Assembly (NCBI GenBank): GCA_019136685.1
Contig: JAGVTS010000238.1
Location: 1 to 38,992, forward strand
Source: Bacillota bacterium
GTDB lineage: Bacteria > Bacillota > DTU025
Reading direction: 5' to 3'
DNA length: 38,992 bases
In this document: one piece after another, positions 38,900-38,992 of the stretch
Layout: every line of letters starts with the position of its first letter
Numbering within the stretch: position 1 is the stretch's first letter
Program-made: the position numbers and the translations under genes
Notes under the pieces: model-generated
Told to the model about the DNA's origin: nothing
The model's database searches: none
Seen by the model: the letters and a program-made list of their open reading frames with translations, nothing else

Positions 38900-38992
38900 T
38901 GCGCGCGGCCAAGGCCGCGGATGTTCCTTGAAAACCAAACAGCGTGGAGCCTAGAAGTCAATCGCAAGAGTTTTGTGAAGCGGGCGACTGAT
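38900..38992 (+). other. rRNA leader, upstream of a presumed 16S gene beyond the window
   Basis: Contains a seven-base hairpin CGCGGCC / GGCCGCG (38904-38919) and then CCTTGAAAACCAAACAGCGTGG (38926 onward), which closely resembles the TTGAAAACTNAACA box seen before 16S rRNA in Bacillota and used in leader processing. The 16S 5' end itself is not reached. The following ~50 bases hold no gene. Confidence 0.6.

Noticed and set aside
1..38992. CRISPR arrays, IS elements, prophage or integrase genes
   Set aside because: No spaced direct repeats, terminal inverted repeats, transposase or integrase motifs were seen on either strand.

Overview
The window is about 39 kb of GC-rich chromosome (roughly 60% by eye), densely packed, with many GTG and TTG start codons. 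It suggests a spore-forming, strictly anaerobic member of the Bacillota (Firmicutes). The sporulation protein YunB, the paired YmfF/YmfH M16 peptidases, a T-box leader, MutS2 beside a U32 peptidase, and an rRNA leader with a TTGAAAAC-type box all point that way. The [FeFe] hydrogenase, the four-subunit 2-oxoacid:ferredoxin oxidoreductase and the Na+-pumping decarboxylase subunits indicate fermentative, ferredoxin-based metabolism. I cannot place it below phylum; the high GC and the Actinobacteria-like GlgM/maltokinase pair suggest a deep-branching clade. No phage, IS element or CRISPR array was seen.

Layout. 1-1037: 3' part of an [FeFe] hydrogenase catalytic subunit. 1184-4513: ymfF-ymfH and a histidine phosphatase. 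4624-4986: small unknown gene. 5034-9150: korDABC (2-oxoglutarate-type ferredoxin oxidoreductase) preceded by a possible 34-codon leader ORF and followed by a class I aminotransferase. 9249-11974: maltokinase-like protein coupled to a GlgM-type glycosyltransferase. 11950-14024: XRE regulator (-), small Cys-tailed unknown (+), and a protein joining a probable TIM-barrel domain to a GreA/GreB C-terminal domain (-). 14207-18544: AMIN-domain cell-wall amidase, murI, rph and rdgB. 18541-23312: tRNA-Pro(UGG), a phenylalanine-type T-box leader, tlyA, pheS and pheT. 23430-27363: zapA, cvpA, polX, a DUF421 membrane protein and a possible DNA-repair protein with an ExoX-like tail. 27418-32150: U32/DUF3656 peptidase and mutS2. 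32160-34226 (-): class A penicillin-binding protein. 34412-35700: Na+ decarboxylase beta subunit and a tiny gamma subunit too short for routine ORF calling. 35800-38843: tyrS, class II fba with a strong terminator, and yunB. 38865-38992: an rRNA promoter and leader that runs off the end toward a presumed 16S gene.

Most genes are housekeeping. The least ordinary items are the barrel-GreA_C fusion at 12972-14024; the tRNA-Pro / T-box(Phe) / tlyA-pheST unit, where a methyltransferase gene appears to be under phenylalanine control; the Mak-GlgM pair without GlgE nearby; the orphan OadB/OadG pair; and a murI promoter placed so close to its ATG that the mRNA would be nearly leaderless. I did not find a clearly new multi-gene system; the fusion protein is the best candidate for undescribed biology.
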